From: Loripinus fragilis
Lineage: Eukaryota; Mollusca; Bivalvia; Lucinida; Lucinidae
Assembly: GCA_964019695.1 (NCBI GenBank)
Contig: OZ026517.1
Location: forward strand, 54,863,672 to 54,927,671
Direction: 5' to 3'
DNA: 64,000 bases
Notes under the pieces: generated by a model
The model's database searches: none
Seen by the model: the letters and a program-made list of their open reading frames with translations, nothing else
Told to the model about the DNA's origin: nothing
Translations under genes and position numbers: made by a program
Shown: positions 23,746 to 34,371 of the stretch, piece by piece
Position numbering within the stretch: position 1 is the stretch's first letter
How the letters are laid out: every line of letters starts with the position of its first letter

Positions 23746-24371
23746 AAGGCCTATGTCATCTGAAAATGATGGTTTCAAATTCTTAAAAACTACGAAAAAC
23801 AGAAAAAGCACGTGCATCACGTGCACCATAGTTCCAGAACTCGTATAACTGTTTTATCTATCCAAACAGTCTGTCGGTGACCAGAAACATGAACGTTAAA
23901 GTAGCCATAGAGCTGTATTTTATATATTCCAAAATATCGATTTTTTTTCATTGACGCCGAGTATATATCGTGGGTTCAACGCAACACTGTCGTATCTTGC
24001 TTTTATGAAATTTTTCAGGAGAGCTAAAAAACGTTTTTCTATCTTGGTTATAATATTATATTTTACAATTTTATAATTTGATTATGTTAAAAGTCATTTG
24101 AATTAGATGACAAATTTTATTTTTAATGTTACCCTTTTGTTTTAAAAGATATTTGCAATAATTTCACTTACAACAGTTTTCCCACCCAACAAGCCATTTT
24201 TTGTCTTGGGATTTCAGTGCAATTTACGACAGTGTTGCTCTATATTAGTTGCTGTATTTGATTATATTTACGCAGGTTTAGATAAACCTTGGACCCAATA
24301 AACAAAAACAAAACATTTTAGGGTAAAACTATCAAAAATTACTTACCCATGAGTTGATTATAGCATATGCT

Positions 24372-24664
24372 GCGGGTGCTCAAAAGAACCGTCTCTCTCT
24401 TGTGGGAGGGCAGTGGTTCGGTGGTAGAGTGCTTGACCCAAGACCGAGGGGTTGCGGGTTTGAGCCTCACCGGCATCACTGCGTTGTGGTCCTTGAGCAA
24501 GACACATTTATCCTAGCTTAGTACTGGTTCATCCCAGGAAGACTTGTCCCTGTTTAACTGAAAGATTGTTGATGGGACGTATAGAATCAAATCAAACAAA
24601 CAAACAAAAGAACTGTCTCCAGTCTCAATGAGAGGTTTCTTTTGAGCAGCCACAACATATGTTT
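24372..24664 (+). mobile_element. MITE family P palindrome, split by a SINE
   Basis: The left part GTGCTCAAAAGAACCGTCTC and right part ending TTTTGAGCAGCCACAACATA reassemble the family P palindrome seen intact at 42607-42645 and 59338-59376. The split is a SINE-1 copy. Confidence 0.8.
24402..24607 (+). mobile_element. SINE-1, full-length, with target duplication
   Basis: Box A-like GTGGTTCGGTGGTAGAGTG, box B-like GGGTTTGAGCCTCACC, body CTAGCTTAGTACTGGTTCA, tail GAATCAAATCAAACAAACAA. AAAAGAACCGTCTC before and AAAAGAACTGTCTC after form a 14-base target duplication with one mismatch, from the host MITE. Confidence 0.9.
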
Positions 24665-26005
24665 TGGTTAAAATCTACCTGTAGGAGCAGTTTGATTAGA
24701 ATCTACATTAAGTATATTTGCAGATTGGGAAAGTGTAAAAAAGCCTTAATGTCAAAAAATATATATATACCTGGCAGGATTTGGAAATGATTTCGCACAA
24801 ATTTTTCTCGGGTGACCATAGCTTTACTAAGATTACTCGAAATGAATTTGATCCATTGAAAAAATGGCTGCCAGGGATCCGCACCTGATTTAGCCAATTA
24901 TCAGATTCAAATAACTTATGGTTTAAATGATATTTCCATTGAGGGTCTTCATCCTATTAATTTCCTCAGTATTATTTAAACTTTACCATGTAAAATCATA
25001 TCAAAACTGCGGATCTATCATTTTAAGAATCATAGCTGGGAGAAATGCCTTATGCCCTGATAGGGGTATGTATTATAGTTAATGAGATTGTGAGGGTCAA
25101 CGTTTAATGGTTGTATGCGTCAGAGGTCAGACTTGTATAACCACATTGCTTTTATGCCAATGTCGTAGGGGGTTGGATTACCATGCAAAAAAATTGACCA
25201 CTGGTTCCATCATGTATGAAGATTTTTTTCTTTACCAGATCTCAAGGATAATGAAATTTAAGATGAGATAACCCAGTCGGGACATCACACAAATGCCTTC
25301 TGCATGGTTTGATGGTTGCATGCACTATTTAGATCATTGAGAGGGTCAAATGTATTTTTTTGCGGAGGGACACATAAACAGAAGGATAGATAGATGGAGA
25401 ACTGGATGCCACCGAGCACCCTGCCGGCAGTTGCAATAAAATTGTAGCATATGAGAATGCAGCTACTCCTCATTTGGCACTATGATTTAGAGGATAGAAC
25501 CTAGGTACTGGCTGACCCATAGACTTATATCAGTCGTAGATGTTGTAGGACCTATGAATCCATACAAACCAATACCATTCCACATATTATCTTTTGCCGT
25601 ATTCCAGTCCAGAATTTTAATTTATGCTGGCTCAAACATCTAAGACTTATGAAATCTACCAAAACAAGTATGAGATAGCAGAAGAGAAAAAAGTATTTGA
25701 GAGGAATATGGATATTTAGTGAAATAGATAAATATGAGCAAAAATGTACATGCAAAAAACCCCATCTCATCAGACTTTTTAAGGCTAGCTGACCTATTGT
25801 CAGTATGAGTGATATTTCAAGTGTCTGGGGCAAGATCATTCTGCAGATCATTAAAACTGATCATTGGTCACCTAGTTAGTAGTAACATCCAGACATACAA
25901 GACTAGTGATATGACGGAAAGATTGTTGAAAGCCATGTTAAACACACAAATACCATTCTGTTTAATGAATACTGTGAAATTTAATACTGTTAATATTATA
26001 AGTTT

Positions 26006-26116
26006 CAAACACCCTGAAACTATGGGAGCTCAGTGGTAAAGTGCTTAACTCTGTTTAACTGAAAGACTTTTGATGGGACGTAAAGAATCAAATCAAACAA
26101 AACAAACACCCTGAAA
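26006..26116 (+). mobile_element. SINE-1 with internal deletion, intact target duplication
   Basis: Only the head (GGGAGCTCAGTGGTAAAGTG) and the tail third (CTGTTTAACTGAAAGACTTT onward) remain, joined directly. A perfect 14-base duplication CAAACACCCTGAAA lies at 26006-26019 and 26103-26116. The central body, including box B, is missing. Confidence 0.85.
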
Positions 26117-26124
26117 AATTTCTG

Positions 26125-28075
26125 GTGAGACTGGTATTATCTAGCCTACCCTACCCTAGCGATAGCAGCCTAGCTGTCCAACCTGGTTGGCAGAGTTGTA
26201 TGGGTGGGATAAGGTCAGCATAAGATAATGAGGTGAGGATAGCCCTCTAGCCTAGTGGCAGTCAGAATTATGTCGGGTATGTAGTTTATCTGACAGGCCA
26301 AGAGGCTTGGTGGGATAGGGTTAGATAATGCCCCCTTCCCCCTGGCAGGTAGGGTTGGTTGGGTTAGGATAAGGTACAGTTGTGCTTCTAAATAACTTAT
26401 GGTCACCCCACTTAATTCAGTGCGATTAGGGTAGCCTAATCTTGCTGAGAGGCGGGATTGGGTGTGGTAGGTTAAGGTATGACTGCCCTACTAGTTAGGA
26501 TATAGAGAAGCCCAGCCTAACCAAAATGCATGGTTGTGTGGGCTAGGTTAATTGAGTTATGGTCACCCTACTATATTGGCTAGGACAGCCCAGCATAACC
26601 GGTTGGATGGCAATACTTGGCAAGTTGACAAGCAGAGATGTGCTGAACTGGGTAGGGGGAGTTTGGTAGACCCATTGGTTAGTGTAGTGGTATTGTAGTC
26701 TTTTACACTTTATGCTACCCTAGGGTATGATGTGGGCAAGTCCTACCCTGGGCTTGGGTTAGGCAGTAACAGATAGGTATCGTCATTATGTTAAGGCTAC
26801 ATAAAGTAGGCCATACCAAAGGGATAGGGTAGGCTATGGTCGTCCTACTGGTCAGGGTATTACATAGAAAACATGCTTTTCCTATGGTTTACCAATGAGG
26901 GTAAACAAGATCAAGCCAGCCCTACTTGGTAGGCAGGATGATAAGGTAAAGTTTAGTCTGGGTAGTTCTCCTTATAGTATGGACAATACTGGTTACATAA
27001 ACATAGAATAGGTATGGTAAGTTACTTTTGACTTGCCTATGTAGGAGAGAGATTATGATCAGTGAGACTAGGCTAGGCAAAACTACTCTACACAACTCTA
27101 GCGTTTCTTGAAGACAGAGCGATGGAGGACATGGCAGGTATGGTTAACCAATAAGGTTTGTTGTCAGCTTCCTATCACTAGCTTAACCTTATTTAAACTA
27201 TGGTACCCCAGTTAAAGGTAGGTTAAGCCTACTGATTAGGGTTGGGGTATGAGATAACCTTTCCATGACCTAGCTTACCAGGTTAGGGTCCCAGGTTAGG
27301 AGTACATTAGGCTAGATCTTGCTCTAGGGTAGGGTATGGTCACCCTACTTGGGTTAGGCTAGGGGCTGGGTACTCTTCCTTAATTACTACTAGAATCAGA
27401 ATCATAGGATTCATACGGTATCAATCTAAACATCAAAGACAAATTGACATGTAATGTACTTAATGGTATTACACTGATGTATTGAATATATTTAAACCAG
27501 TAGCTAGGTTATGGTTATGTGAGGCTCTATTAAGGGTAGGGTAGGATGTGGGAATGTGTTGGGTAGTCAAAGACTAAGGTAGGTTGGTCTTCTCTACCAG
27601 GTAGGTAGAAAGTTGTGTTAAATAGGGTCTTCTGGATATATGTAGGCGATAACCTTGGGTTGGTTAAGGGTACTGCTGGCTTGGCTGGCAGAATGGTATG
27701 GAATATCTGATAGGATATGTGATCATTCTGTTTACTAGGGTAATAAGTTTTCTAGGGTTTGGTAGGATAGGTTATTAGCTAGGGTACGGTACCCTTCGCT
27801 AGCCTTACATATTTACCAGGTTGGGTAAGGATGGGTTACAGTAGGTAATGGTAAAGCATGGTAGGGTAGAGCCTAACCTAAGAGATGGGTAAGGTAAGGT
27901 ACGGTTACCCCACTGTTAGAGCAGGAGTAGGATAAAGTAAAGTAGTTAGCTATGGTGGGTCCTACCCTATAGTTCTTTACTTTGAAAGGCTAGGCTATGG
28001 TTAAGTGAGTTAAGCCCAGGCTATGCTAGTCAACTTTAAACTACCCCACCCTACCCTACCTGGTTGACAGGGAGG
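26125..28075. repeat. degenerate TAGG/GGTA minisatellite, about 1.95 kb
   Basis: Dense variants of GGTTAGGGTA, CTACCCTACC and TATGGTCACCCTACT recur through the block (near 26398, 26560, 26836, 27333, 27890), on both strands. No constant period holds. The words are telomere-like (TTAGGG appears several times) but not a telomere array. No coding. Confidence 0.75.
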
Positions 28076-28970
28076 TTTTGAATTATCATCCTAGATAGAG
28101 TATTGTAAGGTGTGTTTTAAAGGATGTTGAATAGGGCAGGGATGATCACTTTTTGGTGAAGGTCTGTATCTTTAATCTGAAGTTCCTATTATGAATATCA
28201 TTCTTCCTATGTTAAGGGAGAATTCTATGTCACTACTTGTTTGGGAAGGAACTTCTGACTCAGGTTATCATGTTAAGTTGATACTTCTTTCCCTTGTGGG
28301 GTATATTATGGACAGGGTTTAAAATATGATTCTATCACTCTTTCAATTTTATAGTCAGTTATTAAAAGAATAGTTAGTTTTTCATCAAAAACTCATTTAA
28401 TACCCCATCAAAAACTCAATTCATACCCCTCATTTTGAATTTGAGCTATAATTGCCATTTTCATAGCATTTCTACCCCATTTGTCATTCCATCAACATGT
28501 GTGTCATTTTCAATCTTACAGCAGATCTTCTAGGACTTAATTAGGATACTTGATACTGACTTACATCTAGGGATAACCACCATTTCTACATCATGTGGTA
28601 TCCATATTTGGACTATGTGGTACTGACTTGTAATTTTTGCATCAACCCTAATTATAATTTTAAAGCACATTTCTCGAAGGGCTACTAGAGCTAGAGTAAT
28701 GATAGTATTGACTTATCTCTAGGAATGAACATATTCGCAGGGGGTATCCATGCATATTTGACCGCGGCTAAACTTCATTGGTTTACCATTGCTGAATTTT
28801 TGTATCTTCACTATTTATAGTCCATTTTTTAAGAAAAGCTTAATACAATTCAGAATTAGACCATGCCAACCTGAACCTTTTAAAGATGATGTGTCAGAGC
28901 CTTTGGCAGAATTATTTTCTCGGTAGTTTACAAGATGGCAAAATCAGTTCTATGCTGTTATGTATTAGGA
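28076..28970. other. no gene recognised
   Basis: Unique-looking AT-rich sequence inside candidate element F. The words TACCCCATCAAAAACTCA and similar repeat once near 28380-28430. Confidence 0.4.
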
Positions 28971-29374
28971 ATGAACAGTATGATGTCATTTTTAAAGTTA
29001 TGATGTCATAAATTCAAGACAAATAGCTAGAAAAAACAGTATTGCACCGAACAAATTAATCAATACATGTATTGTTTTCAATGCAACAGTGGTGTATGTG
29101 TGACACTGTTGCAGTTAGATCAGTGTTGTACTCAAAGAACATAGTTTTCAGCTTAAATCTCAGTGCAACAGTGTCGTCTGTAAAGTTACGACAGTGTTGC
29201 GTTAAATGAATTGGCACTTGTGAGATATGGCGAAATGACTAATTTATTATTACTGGAGAAATATTAACAACTCATTTAGGACATTTTCACAGATTATGTA
29301 AATATGTTTAATAGGGTCAAAATTGCAAGAAAAAATTGCAGTTACGACAGTGTTGCGTTGAACCCACGATATAC

Positions 29375-29462
29375 TTGTTTGTTTTTTTGGTTCTTTACGT
29401 CACAGTCAACATTTTTTCAGTCATGCCGAGACGGGTCTTCCTGTGTTGGACCAGTATTAAGC
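29375..29462 (-). mobile_element. SINE-1 3' fragment, reversed
   Basis: TTGTTTGTTTTTTTGGTTCT followed by the complement of the 3' body (GGGTCTTCCTGTGTTGGACC). It begins exactly at the right end of candidate element F. Confidence 0.65.
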
Positions 29463-29512
29463 AAAATTTTGACACGAAATAACAAGTTTTGAAAAATATA
29501 AATGAGGCTCAT

Positions 29513-29672
29513 TTAAGAAATAAATTCAATTTTCGAAATGTTCATGGAATCATGAATAATTCGGGCTTCTTGCAAAGCAAATGAAGCCCTAAGGCCTCAC
29601 GTAAACTTTGCAAGAGACCCGATGTATTCATGATTCCATGAACAGACCCAAAATTGAATTTATTTCTTATAT
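29513..29672. mobile_element. MITE with about 60-base inverted arms
   Basis: TAAGAAATAAATTCAATTTT and its inverse at 29653-29672. Inner arms share GTTCATGGAATCATGAAT and CTTTGCAAG with small differences. The short centre contains GCCCTAAGGCC. Confidence 0.85.
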
Positions 29673-29679
29673 AAATATC

Positions 29680-30628
29680 AAAAATATAGAAATTATTTAT
29701 ACTTTTGGAAGAACTCAGTTTTATATTTAATATGTAATCGTATTAACGATGCTGTTGGAGTGCGAAACGGAAAAGCGGAACGGCCAGTGTGAACAGGGAC
29801 AGCCAGACTGAGTGGTGCAAACAAGAAGCTTGTTTTGTCTGTGCGACTCAGGTGTGGCTATCTGTCAATCACAACACCAGTGTCACTTTTGGCAAATGGA
29901 TTCGATGTTCGGAGCGTATTCCACGGGCAAGTGAGCCTTGTCAGCTGTCAATCAAATTTGTGTCGTTCATGAGGCTATGAATGGTTGCAAAAATCTAAAG
30001 ATTGCTTAAAGACTTGCTTTGAAAATGCAAATAACATGAAATTCGCCTCCACAATATAATATCTCAAGTTTTGTTTAAATCTACCCGTTTATTCCGAGTG
30101 TCCAAAAAGGGTACATTATAAGTCAATGACTCGCAACCTTTGGTAGGACAAGATGTTTGTATACTAGGGACTGCTAAATGAGTACTTTAGCAAACATTGA
30201 AGACCCAGATCAGGGCTCACCCTGCCATTAGCCATTGTAGCCGTTTGCTACAAAACTAAAGTGACTATAAATATGAGTCATTGGCTAAACGTTTCGCGAA
30301 AATACAACCTTCGCAAAAATTTCTGAATTAACAGAAGTGAGCGAGGTTAACCACAGTACACGTACACCGTAATGGAAACGAGAATTTAGATTAGGTTCAT
30401 TGCTGTAGCTTAAGTTGATTTCTAACACACTTTTCCTAAATATTTAATGGAACATTTAAATTCTATTGTATCAATCAAAGTAGATGGAAATCCATCGGTC
30501 AAAGTAAGTTCACGCGGCCATTATCGGCCGTATTGGCCCGCGGCTTACTTGTCTGATGCCTTGGGTGCCTTGTTACATGTATAATACACCACCATGGCTT
30601 TCTGGTATGATACGGCATTATTAGTATT
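29680..30628. other. no gene recognised
   Basis: A slightly GC-richer patch at 29750-29975 has an open frame of 63 codons without known motifs. Nothing else is seen. Confidence 0.4.
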
Positions 30629-31147
30629 ACTTGACTTTTCGCTTTCTGTAAAGGCGGCGCCTCATTAATGCGTAATTATGACTAGTCAACCTTAGGCATA
30701 GGTAAAAGCTGGAAAGGAAGCGTGGCTTTATTCAAAAGTAACTGTATCATCTTGTGCGACAACCTCAGTCATTATTTAGTCCTTAAAACGCCAGCAAAAT
30801 AACTGTATCTGAAAATGTCTATTTAACATAAGCAGGGAGGCAAACATTGTGGAGCAGTCTGATCTGGGATCACACTGTCTATCTATAAGGCTTCAAATAG
30901 TTTAGTGGACGACAAAACACACATTTTGTGATTATGCGCTTTAAGGGTTAATAAATGTGAGTTCTGTGCGTATAAGGTTAGGATTTTCATCAAATGCACG
31001 CACGTTTGCGCGACTCAAAAAGCTTATTAACTCTTTACCAAATTATAAATAAAACCTGATTTCTCTTCCTTAGCAGATTAAATAGCCGAACCACACCCAG
31101 ATATGAATATTAAAGTTGCCGCCTTTACAGTAAGCGAAAAGTCAAGT
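30629..31147. mobile_element. MITE family H, complete copy (519 bp)
   Basis: 30-base terminal inverted repeats, one mismatch: ACTTGACTTTTCGCTTTCTG and inverse CAGTAAGCGAAAAGTCAAGT. An internal degenerate hairpin with CAAACATTGTGG resembles that at 895-962. Copy 2 is at 39381-39855. Confidence 0.9.
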
Positions 31148-32120
31148 TATAGACGGCTGGCTCCATAGTCTCCAAATGTTTCAAAATATTTGCCTTTGTC
31201 GATTGTATGATATGCAATGTTGACAATTCCCGTAATGTGCTACATTTGGACTGAATGGTCTGTGAATTGAAATTAGCCATTTTCATCAGTTCAAAAACAT
31301 TTCGATGGAGAGACCACACTGGGTAGGTGGCGATTGTACCCCCCTAAAAACAATAAAACAACAACAACAAACAAACAATAACAAACTAACAACAACAACA
31401 ACGAGGGTTCCGATGGCAAAATAAACATTTTGACGATTAAAGCATATTTTCAGCTAAATCTTTAACCCTATACCTCATAGAGACGACTTTTGACGCTTTT
31501 GCAAACAGAACAGACCCAGGTTTGGCAGCTCTTACTCTGTTTGCACACAAGTGGACCTGACAAGTAATTACTTTGTTCTCTGTAAGCAACATTAAAGTTT
31601 TTTTTACATATAATTATTCATATTCATTATGTTGAAATGAATCGAAAAAGTGCACGCTCTCTATACGTCATCACTATGAGGCAGTGCCAAAAATCCATAT
31701 TGATGATTCAATATGGATATTTGGCCTCGTCATGACTGTGACTGTGCCAATATGGATTCAGTCAAGTAGAAAATATTACCGAGTGCCAACGGCAATGTTC
31801 CTTTGTAATCTCTAGAAGGGGTGTAATAAATGGCGTTATGCCACTCCCATACGCGACGTTATGATAGGGAAATTTAAAAAAAAATGATATTTTGAATGTA
31901 GAAAAATCGCAAAGGGGTATTTTCAGCGTTACCTAGAAGCTTAGCACTCTATACTGACACCAATTTTTAATTTGTATATCCTTAGTATAAAAAAAATATT
32001 TGCTGCTCTAGATCTGTGAGAAGTGATACATTCATGGTGAATGATCCCTTGATTTTGAGTTAACCAGAGCATGGAAGCTGATTGCTCGAAGATTGTGACC
32101 AAAACCAGCGCTGTACCAGC
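31148..32120. other. no gene; hairpin at 31687-31724
   Basis: CCAAAAATCCATATTGA pairs with TCAATATGGATATTTGG around a short loop. A solo terminus of the 60112-60302 MITE family (GGGTAGGTGGCGATTG) is at 31321. No supported gene. Confidence 0.5.
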
Positions 32121-32328
32121 TACTGTATATTCGGAAATTTTCGCGAGAATTTCATTTTCGCGAATAGGGTTGAAAGACATATTGCGACGTTCAAACTTCG
32201 CGACTTAGGCTTGTTTTACCTATATCAGTAAGCGACAGACTGATTCAGCTATTTCGCGAGGGTTTAATTTTCACGAAACTTCGCATACGCGAAAATAAAC
32301 CCTCGCGAAAATTTCCGAATTTTCAGTA
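32121..32328. mobile_element. MITE with CGCGAAAATTTCC inverted ends (208 bp)
   Basis: TACTGTATATTCGGAAATTT and the inverse AAATTTCCGAATTTTCAGTA. Both continue into TTCGCGAG, and a second TTCGCG inverted pair lies further in. Terminal TA on both sides fits a TA-targeting element. Confidence 0.85.
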
Positions 32329-32703
32329 TCATTACTGGATGCTGACCTACGCACGAACCTTCATGCATGGCTTCGATCATATGTGATAAGTTCCTTTACA
32401 GTAAAACCTGTCTAAGCGACCACCTCTAAGCAACCAACCTGTATTAGCATGCAATCTGTATCAAGCATGCATATATTCAGTTCCCGAAAAAGGCAAATAC
32501 ATTGAAAAATACCTGTATTAAGCAAGCATCTGTCATAAGCAGTGAAGCACTATTTTACTATCCCCTAGGTGCTTGCTTAATACAGATTGGAATGTATTGC
32601 ATGGATTGGCTCTAATTGAAAGCAAGTACATAAGATCTTTGTTACTTGGCGCATAGGCGAACAGTCGGTAGGCTTAGATGAGCCTGCGCATATGTACAGT
32701 CTC

Positions 32704-33062
32704 ATCACACCCTTATCTGCTCGTCCACACATAGACTGGCTCCAGTCTTTAAAACAAATGTTCATCAATGTGTCATATCATATACTTGTAGCCAGTCTAA
32801 CTCTGATGGCTCTGTTTTAAGCAAACAAATTTTTACCAATATGTCATATTAGATACTTGTAGCCAGTCTAACTCTGATGGCTCTGTTTTAAGCAAACAAA
32901 TTTTCACCAATGTGTCATATTAGATACTTGTAGCCAGTCTAACTCTGATGGCTCTGTTTAAAACAGAGCCATCAGAATTAGACTGGCAACAAGTATATGA
33001 TATGGCACACTGATGAACAATTGTTTTAAGGACTGGAGCCAGTCTAGTCCACACATAGTAGA
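32704..33062. repeat. palindrome whose left arm is a 71-base tandem repeat
   Basis: Outer arms CACACATAGACTGGCTCCAG and CTGGAGCCAGTCTAGTCCAC. The unit beginning ACTTGTAGCCAGTCTAACTC occurs at 32784, 32855 and 32926 (exact 71-base spacing), and once inverted at about 32960-32990. The arms are thus unequal: three units on the left, one on the right. Confidence 0.9.
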
Positions 33063-33394
33063 CGCATAGATGAAAGCGAATGCGAATCTACTGGTTAGCT
33101 GCACATGCAAGATTACTTTTACACAGATGTAATAAGTATCATTTGTCATGTGCTGGCCTAATATATTCTCTATCGGCCTGTAATAGCGATACACATTGTC
33201 TTGTACCATTAAAGGCAATTGACTCTAAAGCCCGGACAAATACAAATGTAGTGATACGTCCCTTGATGATTAATTTACAATTAAAATTAATTTAGAAATT
33301 TATTAGCGACAATGTTAGCAGCTTGAATGGTAACGACTTGAGGTCAGCCCAGCAAGGATACAAAAACAGTCGTTTATCGGCACCAAGAGTGGCC

Positions 33395-33560
33395 CGATAC
33401 TAAATGCTGGCCGAGTGTCAGCATGAAGAAATGTGGGATATGAGAATAAACATCTATCAGCCCCTCACCGAAACACCAATCGAATGGCACCGTGGTGGGC
33501 CGATCGTAGCCTGACATGAGCATGAAGAAGTGTGGGATATTAGCATACACCCATTTTGGT
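33395..33560 (+). repeat. short direct repeat
   Basis: GCATGAAGAAATGTGGGATA at 33421 and GCATGAAGAAGTGTGGGATA at 33520, each preceded by a GGCCGA word. It lies just before the LINE. Confidence 0.7.
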
Positions 33561-33663
33561 GTTTCATTTTTAAAAGGGATATTTTTCGTTGTAAGGGGAG
33601 CCTGGTCAAACATTCCATATTGTTGTATCAACTTCTGGACGTTGCCTATTTGCAATACCCACT

Positions 33664-34371
33664 ACATGATACTTTTACCAGAAACGTATGGATATATAAA
33701 GATGCAAATTATGAACTGTTCAATAAAAAAATATCTGATTTTGATTGGTCATGTCTTAATCAAGGTACTGTAAATGAAGCAAGTTCATTATTTACAAATA
33801 TTTTTGTTGAATTTGCTAAATTGTGCATACCTAGTAAAACTATTGTAGTTCGAGAAGACGGCAAACCATGGTATGATTCTGAAATAAGGAGGAATTCAAG
33901 GAAAAGAGACAGACTAAAGAAAACTGCATTAAAATCAGGTAATCAAAATGATTGGAAAAAATACAAATATTACAGAAATAAGGTAAACAATAAAAAAAAA
34001 AAAAAAAACAATTATATCTAAATTATTATAAAAATATTCCTTAGCTTGTTTTTTTTTTTTTTTTTTTTTTGTTTTTTTTTGTTTCAGATTTTCAGAATAA
34101 TGATAAACGCAAATTTTGGAAAGTAATTCGTCACTTTGTCAAAAATAATAATTCTACTTCTTTAATTCCTCCTTTATGTTCAGCACTTCCATCAGGTGAC
34201 AACCAATGGCATTTTAATGATCAGGACAAAGCTAATTGTTTGAATGACTATTTTGCCTCTATCTCAACTGTCAATGACGTAAATACCCAGTTACCTCCTT
34301 TTACTAAGCTTACTGATAACTCTCTATCTCAAATAATTTGCACTGAGCAAGAAATAGAAAAAAACAATTGA
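33664..34371 (+). pseudogene. LINE linker region upstream of reverse transcriptase, broken
   Basis: Two frames. The first, to 34021, contains basic linker sequence around KPWYDSEIRRNSRKRDRLKK typical of the spacer between endonuclease and reverse transcriptase. The second, from about 34086 to 34371, contains NNDKRKFWKVIRHF and CLNDYFASIS, characteristic of the same spacer. They are separated by homopolymer expansion and end in a stop just before the reverse transcriptase. The start of the first frame precedes the recognisable element. Confidence 0.8.

Larger units (their letters stand above)
23961..29374. mobile_element. candidate 5.4 kb element F bounded by inverted termini
   Basis: GTATATATCGTGGGTTCAAC at 23961 continues into GCAACACTGTCGTA. 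The inverse, TACGACAGTGTTGCGTTGAA then CCCACGATATAC, ends at 29374. Further ACGACAGTGTTGC or CAACAGTGTCG motifs lie just inside (24225, 29164, 29188). The interior holds a large minisatellite, a nested MITE plus SINE, and no recognised gene. A target duplication is not evident. Confidence 0.55.

Noticed and set aside
33998..34086. Apparent intron in the LINE (GTAAAC...TTTGTTTCAG)
   Set aside because: The span is mostly an A-run and a T-run within linker codons expected in such elements; homopolymer expansion is simpler than an intron in a retrotransposon.
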